Shown in pieces: positions 45,356 through 54,809 of a stretch of DNA of 64,000 nt. Under the pieces are notes generated by a model. That model had not been told where the DNA came from. It made no database searches and worked only from the letters and a program-made list of their open reading frames with translations. The DNA comes from Chryseobacterium pennipullorum (GTDB taxonomy: Bacteria; Bacteroidota; Bacteroidia; Flavobacteriales; Weeksellaceae), in assembly GCF_003384725.1 (NCBI RefSeq), contig NZ_QNVV01000016.1:51631-115630 (forward strand), in the 5' to 3' direction. The position numbers and the translations under genes are program-made. Numbering within the stretch: position 1 is the first letter of the stretch; every line of letters begins with the position of its first letter.

Positions 45356-45839
45356 TTAGTTTTTGAGGTGTCCGATCACCAGAGATTCCAGCTGATAAGC
45401 ACTTCGGGCAGGTTTTTTCTCGCCTTCAGCAATAATCCGGAGCGGACCTTTTGATTCCGGCAATGGTTTTCCATCAACAGTATCGGCCACCATTACAATT
45501 TTGTCAGCAATGGAAGCATCCAGTTCTGCCAATGAGAACAGGACCTGGTATCCATCAGCGCACTTTGCGAGCACATATTGAAAGATGTTCGCCATGCAGC
45601 TCTTTTCCTGAAGGAACTCCGGCCATGGTAAGAATGTCCCTTACCAAAACTCCCCGATACTGATGTACATTTCCATCTTTATCCTTTAATGAGGCCTCTT
45701 TTCTGGGCATTTTTTCTAAATCGTTCAGCGAAAGCTCCAGCGGTGCGGAAACCTCACCATTCACTTTGAGCTTAAATCCGGACTGACACCACACCCAGCC
45801 TGAAACAAATAATAACGCCAAAGGCAGTATTCTCTTCAT
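45356..45839 (-). pseudogene. SUOX-like molybdopterin-binding protein gene, frameshifted
   Basis: Two overlapping minus-strand frames together spell one exported protein of about 160 residues. The first (from the ATG at 45839, MKRILPLALLF, signal peptide, then LKVNGEVSAPLELSLNDLEKMP) stops at 45555 shortly after GVPSGKELHGEHLS; the second continues from about 45580 with QYVLAKCADGYQVLFSLAEL to 45356. Removing one T in the CTTT at about 45582-45588 restores LQYVLAKCADGYQ. The family is the small sulfite-oxidase-like molybdopterin domain. It may be a real lesion or a sequencing error. It lies 24 bp after the ydeP-like gene. Confidence 0.85.
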
Positions 45840-45863
45840 ACGACAATGCTTTAGGATCAATCG

Positions 45864-48257
45864 TTACGGTCTTTGAACAGCACCACGGTAAAGCATTTCA
45901 TCTACTTTTTTATAGACTTCGGGATCGTGCTTTCTTATTTTGATTTTAACGTATTTGGAGGCCGGCATATTGCTCTCTTTCACCACGTTGTTCACCGACA
46001 CCAAGACATTGGTTTCCGGGAAATACGTGACTGTATTCTTTTCAGGAATCTTGTAGGAAACAATGATAAAAAGAGGGGCTACCCTTTCGATACCATCATC
46101 ATAATTGTAAAGATCTACCCTATCTCCCGCTTTGAATCCTGCTTTATCGATATCCTTCTGATTCATAAAAATCACACGCCGTTCATTTTTAATTCCGCGA
46201 TAGCGGTCATCCAATCCGTATATGGTGGTGTTAAACTGGTCATGCGTACGGGTGGTTGCCATCATATACTCATCGTCAGCCAGGATATTGTCCGGTATTT
46301 CCGTTAAAGTGAAGGGAGCCCGTCCCCCCAGATCTTTGGCAAATTTCTGCTCGTCTCTTGCTGCATTGGGCAAATAGAAGCCTCCTTTTTTTCTTGCACG
46401 AGTATTGTAATCTTCAAATCCAGGAATGCATTGCTCAATATCATCCCGTACTGCGTCATAACTGTCATGATACCGCTGCCAGTTGACTACAGAGCGGCTT
46501 CCGAGCGTAGCCATAGCCATACGGCAGACAATCTGCGTCTCATTGATCAGATTATCGGAGACAGCATCCAGCATGCCTCTTGAGCTTTGAACAACGCCCA
46601 TTGAATTTTCTGTCGTAATAAACTGCAGTTCATTATTGACAATATCTTTATCACTTCTACCGTAAGTTGGCAGGACCAACGCTTCTTTTCCATGAACAAG
46701 ATGACCCCTGTTCAGTTTTGTAGATACACTCACCAGCAGGTTCAGCTTCCTCATCGCATGGGCTGTATATGTGGTATCAGGAGTAGCGGAAATAAAGTTT
46801 CCTCCCATACAGAACATGACTTTTATTTTTTCTTCATGAATCGCCTTTATGGCCCGTACCACATCATACCCATGTTTTCGGGGCATAGTAAAGCCATAAA
46901 ATTTTTCAAGGCGGTCAAGCTGTTCATCGGTAGGTTTTTCATCGATCATCATCGTTCTGTTTCCCTGTACATTACTGTGGCCGCGGACAGGGCAAACGCC
47001 GGCTCCCGGGATGCCGATACTTCCTTTCAGCAAGAGAATATTGAGAATCTCACGGATCATATCCACTCCGTTAGGCTGTTGGGTAAGCCCCATTCCCCAG
47101 CTGATAATGATTCTCTTTTTAAAGGCTATCATTTCTGCAGCTTTATAAAGATCTTCTTTAGAAACTCCTGAAAGCACAGCCAGCTCATCCAGCTTATAAT
47201 GGTCGAACTGCTTCAGGAAATCTTCATAGCCTACCGTCTTTTCACGGATAAAGGTCTCATCAAAAATCTGACCCGGATTATTTTTTTCAAATTCTAGTAA
47301 TAATAATTCAAGAGCCTTCAGCAACGCCATATCACCGTTGATCTTTACCGGCAGATAAAGGTCGGCCAGCTGAACCCCTCCTCTCAGAACATCTTTTACG
47401 CTTTGTGGATTGATGAAGCCCATCAATCCTGCTTCCGGCAGCGGATTGACAGCAATAATTTTAGCGCCGTTATTTTTTCCTTTTGCCAGGGCACTCATCA
47501 TTCGTGGTGCATTGGTTCCCGGATTCTGTCCGATAATGATAATCAATTCCGCATCATAAAAATCTTCGAGCGTAACGGTCCCTTTCCCGATTCCAATCGT
47601 GGGGCGCAATGCAGAACCGGAGGTCTCATGGCACATATTGGAACAGTCGGGCATATTATTGGTTCCGAATTCTTTGGCAAAAAGCTGATACACAAAAGAG
47701 GCCTCATTACTGGTACGTCCGGAAGTATAAAAAGCCGCTTCATCAGGAGATTCCAGGGCATTGAGGTGTTCTGCAATTTTTTTGAAGGCATGATCCCAAC
47801 TGATAGGTTCATAATGGGTCGCACCGGGTGCCAGATACATCGGATCTGTAAGTCTTCCCATTTTTCCGATCTGATAATCATCTAATTGGGCAAGATCATA
47901 TACAGAATTCTGTTTAAAGAATTCCGGTGTTACTCTTTTCGTAGTCGCCTCTTCGGCAAGGGCTTTGGCTCCATTTTCACAGTATTCTCCAAGAGCAGAA
48001 CGTTCATCATCAGGATCGGGCCATGCACAGCTTGGGCAGTCGAAACCATCCATCTGATTCATTTTAAAGAGGGCGCTTGTTCCCCGGACCAATGTCTTTT
48101 CTTCAATCAGATCACCAAAAGCCGCCATTACGGCAGGTATACCTGCAGCTTCTTTTTCTACATGGGTAAGCTTAAGGTCCAGTAACGTGTAAGGATTTTC
48201 AGCATTGGGCTCTCTGCTGATTTCTTCTTCTACTTTCTTTTTGTTATTGTCTTCCAT
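45864..48257 (-). CDS. FdhF/YdeP-family molybdopterin oxidoreductase
   Basis: A 797-residue Mo-bis-MGD enzyme. I use the ATG at 48257 (MEDNNKKKVEEE); the frame is open for 19 more codons without family support. FDCPSCAWPDPD near residue 75 and ATTRTHDQFNTTIYG near 650 are features of the YdeP branch of the formate dehydrogenase family. The residues for a second Fe-S cluster are not seen. YdeP proteins are linked to acid or oxidative stress; the substrate is unknown. It is 22 bp after the 116-residue gene and near fdhD, as expected for an enzyme needing FdhD. Confidence 0.93.
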   Translation of the reverse strand: MEDNNKKKVEEEISREPNAENPYTLLDLKLTHVEKEAAGIPAVMAAFGDLIEEKTLVRGTSALFKMNQMDGFDCPSCAWPDPDDERSALGEYCENGAKALAEEATTKRVTPEFFKQNSVYDLAQLDDYQIGKMGRLTDPMYLAPGATHYEPISWDHAFKKIAEHLNALESPDEAAFYTSGRTSNEASFVYQLFAKEFGTNNMPDCSNMCHETSGSALRPTIGIGKGTVTLEDFYDAELIIIIGQNPGTNAPRMMSALAKGKNNGAKIIAVNPLPEAGLMGFINPQSVKDVLRGGVQLADLYLPVKINGDMALLKALELLLLEFEKNNPGQIFDETFIREKTVGYEDFLKQFDHYKLDELAVLSGVSKEDLYKAAEMIAFKKRIIISWGMGLTQQPNGVDMIREILNILLLKGSIGIPGAGVCPVRGHSNVQGNRTMMIDEKPTDEQLDRLEKFYGFTMPRKHGYDVVRAIKAIHEEKIKVMFCMGGNFISATPDTTYTAHAMRKLNLLVSVSTKLNRGHLVHGKEALVLPTYGRSDKDIVNNELQFITTENSMGVVQSSRGMLDAVSDNLINETQIVCRMAMATLGSRSVVNWQRYHDSYDAVRDDIEQCIPGFEDYNTRARKKGGFYLPNAARDEQKFAKDLGGRAPFTLTEIPDNILADDEYMMATTRTHDQFNTTIYGLDDRYRGIKNERRVIFMNQKDIDKAGFKAGDRVDLYNYDDGIERVAPLFIIVSYKIPEKNTVTYFPETNVLVSVNNVVKESNMPASKYVKIKIRKHDPEVYKKVDEMLYRGAVQRP

Positions 48258-48279
48258 AGCCTTGATTTTTTTATGGTAA

Positions 48280-48630
48280 TCAACAGGTGAGATTGGGATT
48301 CGGATAGTTATCACTCTGATCTTCCATGGTATTGTCTATGCATACAAAGTCTTTTTCCACCAGAAGTTTTACCAATCCGGTCTGGCCTTCAAAACCTACG
48401 GTATCTGTTGATACCAAGGCATTGACCATTGCTTCAGGTATTCTCATCACCATTCTGTTTTCAATAAATGCAGCGGACAGGACGTCATCATTTACCCTTT
48501 CAATCATATAGATGAATGGTCTGTCTACAAATTGGGTAACGCTGGAAACAATTCCTTTTTCATTAAGTTCTGAAACTTCTGACTGCGTTAAACGGAACCT
48601 GATCGAATTGTCTTTTATTCTAATTTTCAT
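48280..48630 (-). CDS. Small conserved protein (DUF7009-like)
   Basis: A 116-residue protein starting MKIRIKDNSIRFRLTQSEV, with beta-strand-rich sequence and a final C. It resembles a short Bacteroidota family that I remember as DUF7009, often next to molybdenum enzymes. It lies 78 bp after fdhD and 22 bp before the YdeP-like gene, which suggests a small accessory role. Confidence 0.75.
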   Translation of the reverse strand: MKIRIKDNSIRFRLTQSEVSELNEKGIVSSVTQFVDRPFIYMIERVNDDVLSAAFIENRMVMRIPEAMVNALVSTDTVGFEGQTGLVKLLVEKDFVCIDNTMEDQSDNYPNPNLTC

Positions 48631-48708
48631 CGCTTGTTATCGTATTGTTAATGGTCATCTGCATAAGAGATTGGCGAACAGCCCGATGGCCGATCCATAA
48701 CCGTTATT

Positions 48709-49581
48709 TTATTTCTGTATTATTTCGTGACACTTACTTTTATGGTATATATTCACCCGGTTATCGCGAAGGAATCCCAACAGGGTCATATCAAATTCTT
48801 TTGCCAGGTCAATGGCAAGGCTGGAAGGAGCGCCAATGGCAGCGACAAACGAAATACCGGCCATTGCAGCTTTCTGTATCAGTTCAAAGCTGGCCCTCCC
48901 ACTTAATACTAAAATTTTATCATCCAGGGGAAGCTGTTCTGTAGCCAAAGCATGGCCAATAAGTTTATCCAGTGCATTATGCCGTCCCACATCTTCCCGT
49001 AAAGCCAGTAAATTTCCTTCCTGATCAAAAAGACCTGAAGCATGAATACCTCCCGTTGTTCTGAAATTGTTTTGAAAAGACTGTAGTTGGTCTGATAACC
49101 GGTACAGGGTATCAAAGGTTACGGTATACTTTTCCTTTCTGCTATTCTGAAAAGCACTTACCGTTCGTATTGATTCTATGGACCCTTTACCACAAACCCC
49201 ACAGCTTGATGTTGTATAAAAGTTACGGTCTGCCTTCATCAGCTGGGGAGAACAGTCTTCAGCGAGGTTCACAATCATTATGTTTTTACGGTTTCTGGAG
49301 CATTCTGCTTCGTGATGTTCCGCTTTTACAATCTGATGATAGCCCGAGATAATTCCTTCTGTAAATAAAAATCCGATGGCCAGTTCTGCGTCATGGCCGG
49401 GAGTCCTCATGGTGACGGATATGTTTTTACTTTCTCTACGGTTTTCAAAACTATAGGAAATCCGTATCTCCAGAGGTTCTTCTACAGAAACATCATCAGT
49501 ACAGGGGAAAAAGTCATGACCTTTTACCTTGATAATTTCGATCTGCTGTACAGATTTATGGTCTGATAAACTGGTTTTCAT
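48709..49581 (-). CDS. fdhD: Formate dehydrogenase accessory sulfurtransferase FdhD
   Basis: A 290-residue FdhD with the two reactive cysteines in SSCGVCGKGS near residue 128, GRHNALDKLIGHAL near 210 and the SGRASFELIQKA segment near 240. It transfers sulfur to the molybdenum cofactor of FdhF-type enzymes. It is next to the YdeP-like gene it should serve. Confidence 0.96.
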   Translation of the reverse strand: MKTSLSDHKSVQQIEIIKVKGHDFFPCTDDVSVEEPLEIRISYSFENRRESKNISVTMRTPGHDAELAIGFLFTEGIISGYHQIVKAEHHEAECSRNRKNIMIVNLAEDCSPQLMKADRNFYTTSSCGVCGKGSIESIRTVSAFQNSRKEKYTVTFDTLYRLSDQLQSFQNNFRTTGGIHASGLFDQEGNLLALREDVGRHNALDKLIGHALATEQLPLDDKILVLSGRASFELIQKAAMAGISFVAAIGAPSSLAIDLAKEFDMTLLGFLRDNRVNIYHKSKCHEIIQK

Positions 49582-49630
49582 ATCTTGTAAGGAACTGGTA
49601 TAGTAAATGTACGAAAATTAATGGCTCATA

Positions 49631-50047
49631 TTATGGATGGGCCGAAACCCATTCTTCTCCATCGTCAAAAATCTCTTTTTTCCAAATGGGAACGGTCTCT
49701 TTGATCGTGTCAATCATATATTTGCAGGCATCAAAAACAGCCTCCCGGTGGCCTGCACTTACAACAATAATAATAGCGGCATCGCCTGGAAATAATATTC
49801 CGGTACGGTGATGAACGACAATGTTCTTGACCGAAAATAAATCAATTGCCTTATCGGCTATTTTCCTTATCTCCTTCATCGCCATAGGCTGATAGCATTC
49901 GTACTCCAGCCGGACTACGGATTTCTCTTTGGTCACATTACGTACAGTCCCTATAAATGTGGACACCCCACCGCTTCCAAAATCCTGAGCTGCACTAAGG
50001 CATGCTGTGATATCTAGCGTATTTTCTGTTATGTTTATGTCAATCAT
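49631..50047 (-). CDS. moaE: Molybdopterin synthase catalytic subunit MoaE
   Basis: A 138-residue MoaE with GGVSTFIGTVRN near residue 26, VHHRTGIL, the SAGHREAVFDACKYMID segment and the catalytic KKE near 125 (WKKEIFDDGEEWV). With MoaD it makes molybdopterin from cPMP. It follows moaD by 63 bp. Confidence 0.96.
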   Translation of the reverse strand: MIDINITENTLDITACLSAAQDFGSGGVSTFIGTVRNVTKEKSVVRLEYECYQPMAMKEIRKIADKAIDLFSVKNIVVHHRTGILFPGDAAIIIVVSAGHREAVFDACKYMIDTIKETVPIWKKEIFDDGEEWVSAHP

Positions 50048-50110
50048 TTGGTGTGAATATTCGCTGCAAAAGCAGTGTATTATTACAAAAGCATTATTAA
50101 CCCAAGAAAT

Positions 50111-50353
50111 TTATCCGCCACTTACAGGTGGGATAATCGCTATTTCATTGATACTGCTTATCAGCTGGTCGTCCTCCGCATACTCTTCATCCACAGCGAC
50201 AAAATAGGCTTTCAGTCTTTTAAGTTCCGGAAATTCTTCTTCCAGTATATTTTTTAAGTGTTGTACAGTCAGAGCGTCTTTTATTTCTATTTCTTTTTCT
50301 GACGCTCCAAAAATATCTTTCGCTATTCCGAATGCTAATATCTTGATCTTCAT
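50111..50353 (-). CDS. moaD: Molybdopterin synthase sulfur carrier subunit MoaD
   Basis: An 80-residue ubiquitin-fold protein ending in the required GG (IPPVSGG). The MoeB-like protein at 43348 should activate that terminus. It is 19 bp after the TauE-like gene. Confidence 0.95.
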   Translation of the reverse strand: MKIKILAFGIAKDIFGASEKEIEIKDALTVQHLKNILEEEFPELKRLKAYFVAVDEEYAEDDQLISSINEIAIIPPVSGG

Positions 50354-50372
50354 TTCTTTGATTTAACTTGAT

Positions 50373-51122
50373 TTACCAATATTTTATTAAAACATTTACG
50401 CCCGCTACCAATACCAGTATGGCAGTCATTCTTTTTATGATCAAAGGGTTCCATTTCAACGACAATCTGGAGCCGGCCTGACCTCCGATAAACACCGCTA
50501 GGCCCAAGCCCACAATCCTGAAATAGTCCATATCAACGGATAATTTTGATAGCTGTCCGCTAATTCCTGATAAAGAATTAACCAGGATAAAGACGCTGGA
50601 GGTTGCCGCGATTTTTCGTGGGGTATCCCATTTCAGCAAATTGAGCATGGGAGAAAGAAAAATTCCTCCGCCTATTCCTACCAACCCCGATAAAAATCCA
50701 ATTCCCCCTCCTAAAAAACTATTTCTAACGAGCGAGGTAGTCGTACCCTCGGCTCCGGCATTTTCATATTGAGTTCCTGTTTTTATCCATAACAATAAGG
50801 CCGCAATCATTAAAGTAATCCCTAAGATCAGAAAAAATGTTTCCTGGCTTATCTTCAAAACAGCCCCCCAATAAGCCATCGGGACACTTACCATGGTGAT
50901 GGGAATCACTTTCTTCCAATCTACCTGCTTATTTTTAATATAAATATAAACTCCGCCTATGACAACAATAACGTTGCATACCAATGCTGTAAGGCGTATT
51001 TCCTGATAGGGAAGACTGTACATGGCCAATACAGCAAGATAGCTGGATCCTCCTCCAAATCCTACGGAGGAATAGACAAAAGCGATGACCAGAAAGAACA
51101 AAAAGATTTCCCAATGCCCCAT
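50373..51122 (-). CDS. TauE/SafE-family sulfite/anion exporter
   Basis: A 249-residue protein with about eight transmembrane helices and the family motifs (FGGGSSYLAVLAMY; GFLSGLVGIGGGIFLSPMLN). TauE/SafE proteins move sulfite, sulfonates or other anions. It opens the molybdenum operon read towards 44410, so it may deal with sulfite for the SUOX-like or other molybdoenzyme; this is inference. Confidence 0.9.
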   Translation of the reverse strand: MGHWEIFLFFLVIAFVYSSVGFGGGSSYLAVLAMYSLPYQEIRLTALVCNVIVVIGGVYIYIKNKQVDWKKVIPITMVSVPMAYWGAVLKISQETFFLILGITLMIAALLLWIKTGTQYENAGAEGTTTSLVRNSFLGGGIGFLSGLVGIGGGIFLSPMLNLLKWDTPRKIAATSSVFILVNSLSGISGQLSKLSVDMDYFRIVGLGLAVFIGGQAGSRLSLKWNPLIIKRMTAILVLVAGVNVLIKYW

Positions 51123-51343
51123 ATTATTTCTCAGATTAATATCATTACAATAATACTCATTTTAGAGCTTGTTTGTTACGGTCCGTCCAAAAGTCTATAC
51201 TTTAATTTGTGATAAAAATATCCCAGATTGTGTATCCTGAAAATAAAATGATGTACCCTTCAACAGAAACCTCCAAATCCTCAGAATTGAAGGTTCTGTG
51301 AAGTAATTTAAAAAAACGGTCTATCATGGTCCGGGACCATGAA

Positions 51344-51949
51344 TCAAATACCATCGTACAGTTTCGCGAGAGCGTCCTTTTTTATCATGAGGGTATCTCC
51401 GTCTTTAATTTTTTGTTTCTTATGCAGCAATTTGCCCTGATACTCAATGGCATCTGCCTCCATGAGTCTGTCGAACCGGCTTGCCGAAAGATGTAAACAC
51501 ATTCTGATCACTGAAGATATCCTGATCCCAAAATCAAAAGGATATTGGATGGTAAAGGAAATGATGTCTCCATCAGAATTCATAATCTCTTCTATTAAAG
51601 GATACCCAATCTCATAGGCTACACTGTCCGGATCTGCTTCAACATGATTTTTACGTTTTATTTCATGACAAAAGGCATACTTCCAGGCTGTTTCCCGATC
51701 GTTTTCCAACATTCTTCCGAATAAATCTTTAGGAATTGATTCCGCCCTGGTTCTGGAAAACAGGGTCATATTAAATGTATTTTTACATTTTACACACCTG
51801 TAAATTAACCAGATATCAATATTTTTTTTCTGTGCGTTCAGCCTGAATTTATCACTGCTGTAAAATCTGCTGCTGTCACAATGGTTGCATTTCTTTTTGA
51901 TGAGAGGAGTATTTTTTGCTTTAACCTCCCAAATATATTCTTGACTCAT
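51344..51949 (-). CDS. DUF1062 protein with zinc ribbon
   Basis: A 201-residue protein. Two C-x2-C pairs (KKCNHC near residue 20; YRCVKC near 53) form a zinc ribbon, followed by a region that fits DUF1062. The KLLHKKQKIKDGDTLMI end resembles an RNA-binding S4-like motif. Function is unknown. It is a single gene. Confidence 0.8.
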   Translation of the reverse strand: MSQEYIWEVKAKNTPLIKKKCNHCDSSRFYSSDKFRLNAQKKNIDIWLIYRCVKCKNTFNMTLFSRTRAESIPKDLFGRMLENDRETAWKYAFCHEIKRKNHVEADPDSVAYEIGYPLIEEIMNSDGDIISFTIQYPFDFGIRISSVIRMCLHLSASRFDRLMEADAIEYQGKLLHKKQKIKDGDTLMIKKDALAKLYDGI

Positions 51950-52401
51950 TACTTATTTCTGTGCTTAGTATTCTTTGTGAGTTTTTCATATTGATCACCT
52001 ATTGAAATCCTGAAACAGCGGAATCTTCAGAAACCGGAATAGCAGAATGCATTTGCTGTAACAAGCAATGCGATGATTAATATGATTAAATGAAAACCTG
52101 CTCAGGCAGAATTGCCCGAACTAAAGAATGATCAGCCTGTGGTTGTAAGACTGATACTAAGCTGTAATAAGTTTCAGAGTGTTCCTCAAAACAATATATT
52201 TACTTGGTTATGATAAAAGTAATCAATTTTGAGGAAATATAAGGCGATCATTTCAAAATATGTTCCTGCTTTCAGAAATACAGCCGGATGACTGACAATG
52301 TGTACTGCTGGTCGTGAACTATACAACAAACAAAAATTGAACTGTACAACAAACCGAACTGTTCTCTTTTCAGCGAAATTTGCTGTATTAAAATCATCAA
52401 A
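51950..52401. other. 452-bp span upstream of the aldehyde dehydrogenase gene
   Basis: No convincing gene. It contains the 16-bp direct repeats at 52316-52354 near its end; otherwise I see only AT-rich sequence. Confidence 0.6.
52316..52363. repeat. 16-bp direct repeats upstream of the aldehyde dehydrogenase gene
   Basis: GAACTATACAACAAAC (52316-52331) and GAACTGTACAACAAAC (52339-52354) differ at one base and repeat every 23 bp; a third partial copy (GAACTGTT) begins at 52356. They end 39 bp before the ATG at 52402, as an AraC-type operator would. An AraC gene lies downstream at 53950. Confidence 0.6.
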
Positions 52402-53817
52402 ATGATACAGATTAACACAATTTACATCAATGGCGAATTTGTTTCGCCTCATGGCGGAGAAACTTTTGATCTTATCGATCCGGTTACCAATACTAAAACC
52501 GGAGAAGTAATGCTAGGAGATGAGACCGACACGCAAAGAGCAATAGATGCGGCAAAAAAGGCTTTTACAACATTTTCAAAAACAACCAAAGAACAACGTA
52601 TTGGCTTCCTTTGGAAACTACACCGTGCTGTAAGCCAACGGGAAGATGAGCTGATTTCCGTTATGGTAAGTGAATACGGCGGCACTCTGCAATTCTGCAG
52701 AATGAGTGTGCAACATGCCCTGTCAGCTTTTACGAATACCATCACCACTCTTGAATCTTTTGACTTTGAAAAAACGGCGGGGAATTCAAAAGTGCGGCTG
52801 GAACCCTTGGGTGTTGCAGGAATTATCACTCCATGGAACGCCAGCAACAGCTTTATCTGTAATAAACTGGCAACAGCCATCGCAGCAGGCTGTACTGCTG
52901 TTATCAAACCAAGTGAAATGAGCGCCAGGCAAACCCAGCTTATCACAGAATGCTTTCATGAAGCTGGTTTGCCACAAGGAGTGTTTAATATAGTAAACGG
53001 TTTAGGAGATAGGGTAGGAACAGCGATTACCCATCATCCTGATATTGCTAAAATATCTTTCACCGGATCCACAGTAACGGGAAAGGCCATTGCCAAAGGG
53101 GCGGTAGACACAATGAAACGGGTAACCCTGGAACTTGGCGGGAAATCACCTAATATCATCCTGGATGATGCAGATTTGTCACAGGTTATTCCTATGGCTG
53201 TTTTGGGTGTTTGTATGAATAATGGTCAGGCATGCATCGCTCCTACCCGCCTTCTTGTCCCGTTCAGCAGGCTGGATGAGGTGAATGAACTGGCCAAAAG
53301 AGCCGCCGCCCAGATAAAGGTGGGAAATCCGGGTGAAGAGGATACGGATCTTGGCCCACTGGTCAGTGTCAGACAATATGAACGGGTTCAGGACTATATC
53401 AGGATCGGGCTTGAAGAAGGCGCTACCCTTCTTACCGGTGGTGAAGGAAAGCCGACTGGACTTGAAAGCGGTAATTTTGTACAGCCCACCATTTTTACAA
53501 ACGTACGCAATGAAATGCGCATTGCACAGGAAGAAATTTTCGGTCCCGTACTGTCTATTATCCCTTATACAAATGAAGAAGAAGCAGTTACCATAGCTAA
53601 CCATACGATGTATGGACTGGCGGCTTACATCAGTTCTTCCGATCGGAACCGGGCAGAAAAACTGGCTGCTCAGATTGATGCCGGAAGGGTTTGCATCAAT
53701 GGATTTTCACATGACCCCTTTGCACCTTTCGGCGGATTTAAACAGAGCGGTATCGGCAGGGAATATGGAGTATATGGGCTGGAAGCCTATCTGGAGCCTA
53801 AAGCGATCCTGGGATAA
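52402..53817 (+). CDS. Aldehyde dehydrogenase family protein
   Basis: A 471-residue NAD(P)-dependent ALDH with E244 (LELGGKSPN), C278 (NNGQACIAPTRL), an upstream PWNAS and the GSTVTGKAI dinucleotide loop. Length and motifs are those of general short-form ALDHs. The substrate is unknown. The upstream repeats and the following AraC gene suggest induction by the substrate. Confidence 0.94.
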   Translation: MIQINTIYINGEFVSPHGGETFDLIDPVTNTKTGEVMLGDETDTQRAIDAAKKAFTTFSKTTKEQRIGFLWKLHRAVSQREDELISVMVSEYGGTLQFCRMSVQHALSAFTNTITTLESFDFEKTAGNSKVRLEPLGVAGIITPWNASNSFICNKLATAIAAGCTAVIKPSEMSARQTQLITECFHEAGLPQGVFNIVNGLGDRVGTAITHHPDIAKISFTGSTVTGKAIAKGAVDTMKRVTLELGGKSPNIILDDADLSQVIPMAVLGVCMNNGQACIAPTRLLVPFSRLDEVNELAKRAAAQIKVGNPGEEDTDLGPLVSVRQYERVQDYIRIGLEEGATLLTGGEGKPTGLESGNFVQPTIFTNVRNEMRIAQEEIFGPVLSIIPYTNEEEAVTIANHTMYGLAAYISSSDRNRAEKLAAQIDAGRVCINGFSHDPFAPFGGFKQSGIGREYGVYGLEAYLEPKAILG

Positions 53818-53912
53818 TTATATTGTATTCTCACAACGGCATCCGGAGATCATTTTTAAGCTTGGGTGGTGAGGATTTTTCATTTTTCAAACAGATGCTG
53901 CAGAAAAGTTTG

Positions 53913-53920
53913 TATGTTTG
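53913..53920 (+). promoter_or_regulatory. -7 element (TATGTTTG) of the AraC gene at 53950
   Basis: TATGTTTG matches TAnnTTTG and gives a leader of about 22 bases. No clear -33 element is seen. Confidence 0.45.
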
Positions 53921-53949
53921 GAAAAAAGACTAAAAGCCTTTTTTAAACG

Positions 53950-54747
53950 ATGAGCGAAAATACTACCCTTCTTCCGATTAACTTTTCCTGTCACTTTTCA
54001 GAGTTCAGAGAGGGAGAACAGTTTGCGCAGTTTCATAGCCTGGGGCTGATTATCTCAGGCGAAATGGAGCTGAACGACGGTACCACAAAAACTGTTTTTA
54101 AGGAAGGTGACCTTTATTCTTCACGGAAAAACCGGTTATTGAAGTTTGCAAAATATCCTCCCAAAAATGGAGAGATCAAAACGGTAAGTCTGTATTTTGA
54201 CGATCAGCTATTACATGATTTCAGTCTTGAATATGGATATAAGGCAGAGAAAAAAGAGAATACACCTGCCTTTATAAAGCCTGATCACAAAGCCCTCCGG
54301 GCTTTTATGAATTCTCTTTTGGTGTACGAAGAACTTCCTGCTTCCCCGGAATTGCTGCAGCTAAAGAAAAAAGAAGCATTATTGCTGATGCTGAATGATG
54401 ACCCCACCCTTAAAGATATTTTATTTGATTTTTCGGAACCTCATAAGATTGACATTGAAGCGTTCATGAATAGAAATTTCCATTTTAATGTCAACCTTGA
54501 CCGTTTTGCCTATCTCACCGGAAGAAGTTTATCATCATTCAAAAGAGATTTTCAGAAAACCTTTGGTCTGCCACCAAGACAATGGCTGCAGCTCCGGAGA
54601 TTAAGAGAAGCCCATTTTCTTCTCACTCAAAAGGGCAAATCAGTTTCTGATATTTATCTTGATCTGGGATTTGAAAATCTGTCGCATTTCTCTTTTGCTT
54701 TTAAAAAACAATTCGGGTATCCTCCCAGTACAATACAGGTAAAATAG
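53950..54747 (+). CDS. AraC-family transcriptional regulator
   Basis: A 265-residue regulator. The N-terminal part (about 20-150) is a cupin-like sensor (FHSLGLIISGEMELNDG). The C-terminal double HTH reads FAYLTGRSLSSFKRDFQK and VSDIYLDLGFENLSHFSFAF, as in the exoenzyme-S-synthesis-regulator-like group. It follows the aldehyde dehydrogenase by 132 bp on the same strand and may regulate it through the repeats at 52316. Confidence 0.9.
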   Translation: MSENTTLLPINFSCHFSEFREGEQFAQFHSLGLIISGEMELNDGTTKTVFKEGDLYSSRKNRLLKFAKYPPKNGEIKTVSLYFDDQLLHDFSLEYGYKAEKKENTPAFIKPDHKALRAFMNSLLVYEELPASPELLQLKKKEALLLMLNDDPTLKDILFDFSEPHKIDIEAFMNRNFHFNVNLDRFAYLTGRSLSSFKRDFQKTFGLPPRQWLQLRRLREAHFLLTQKGKSVSDIYLDLGFENLSHFSFAFKKQFGYPPSTIQVK

Positions 54748-54809
54748 ACCGTAGTTTACTACCCGGAAAAATGGCATGGCTGTATGAATTGAAATATTTG
54801 TCTACCTCA

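Noticed and set aside
45873..46307. Open frame opposite the YdeP-like gene
   Set aside because: Antisense shadow inside a well-supported coding region; no domain.
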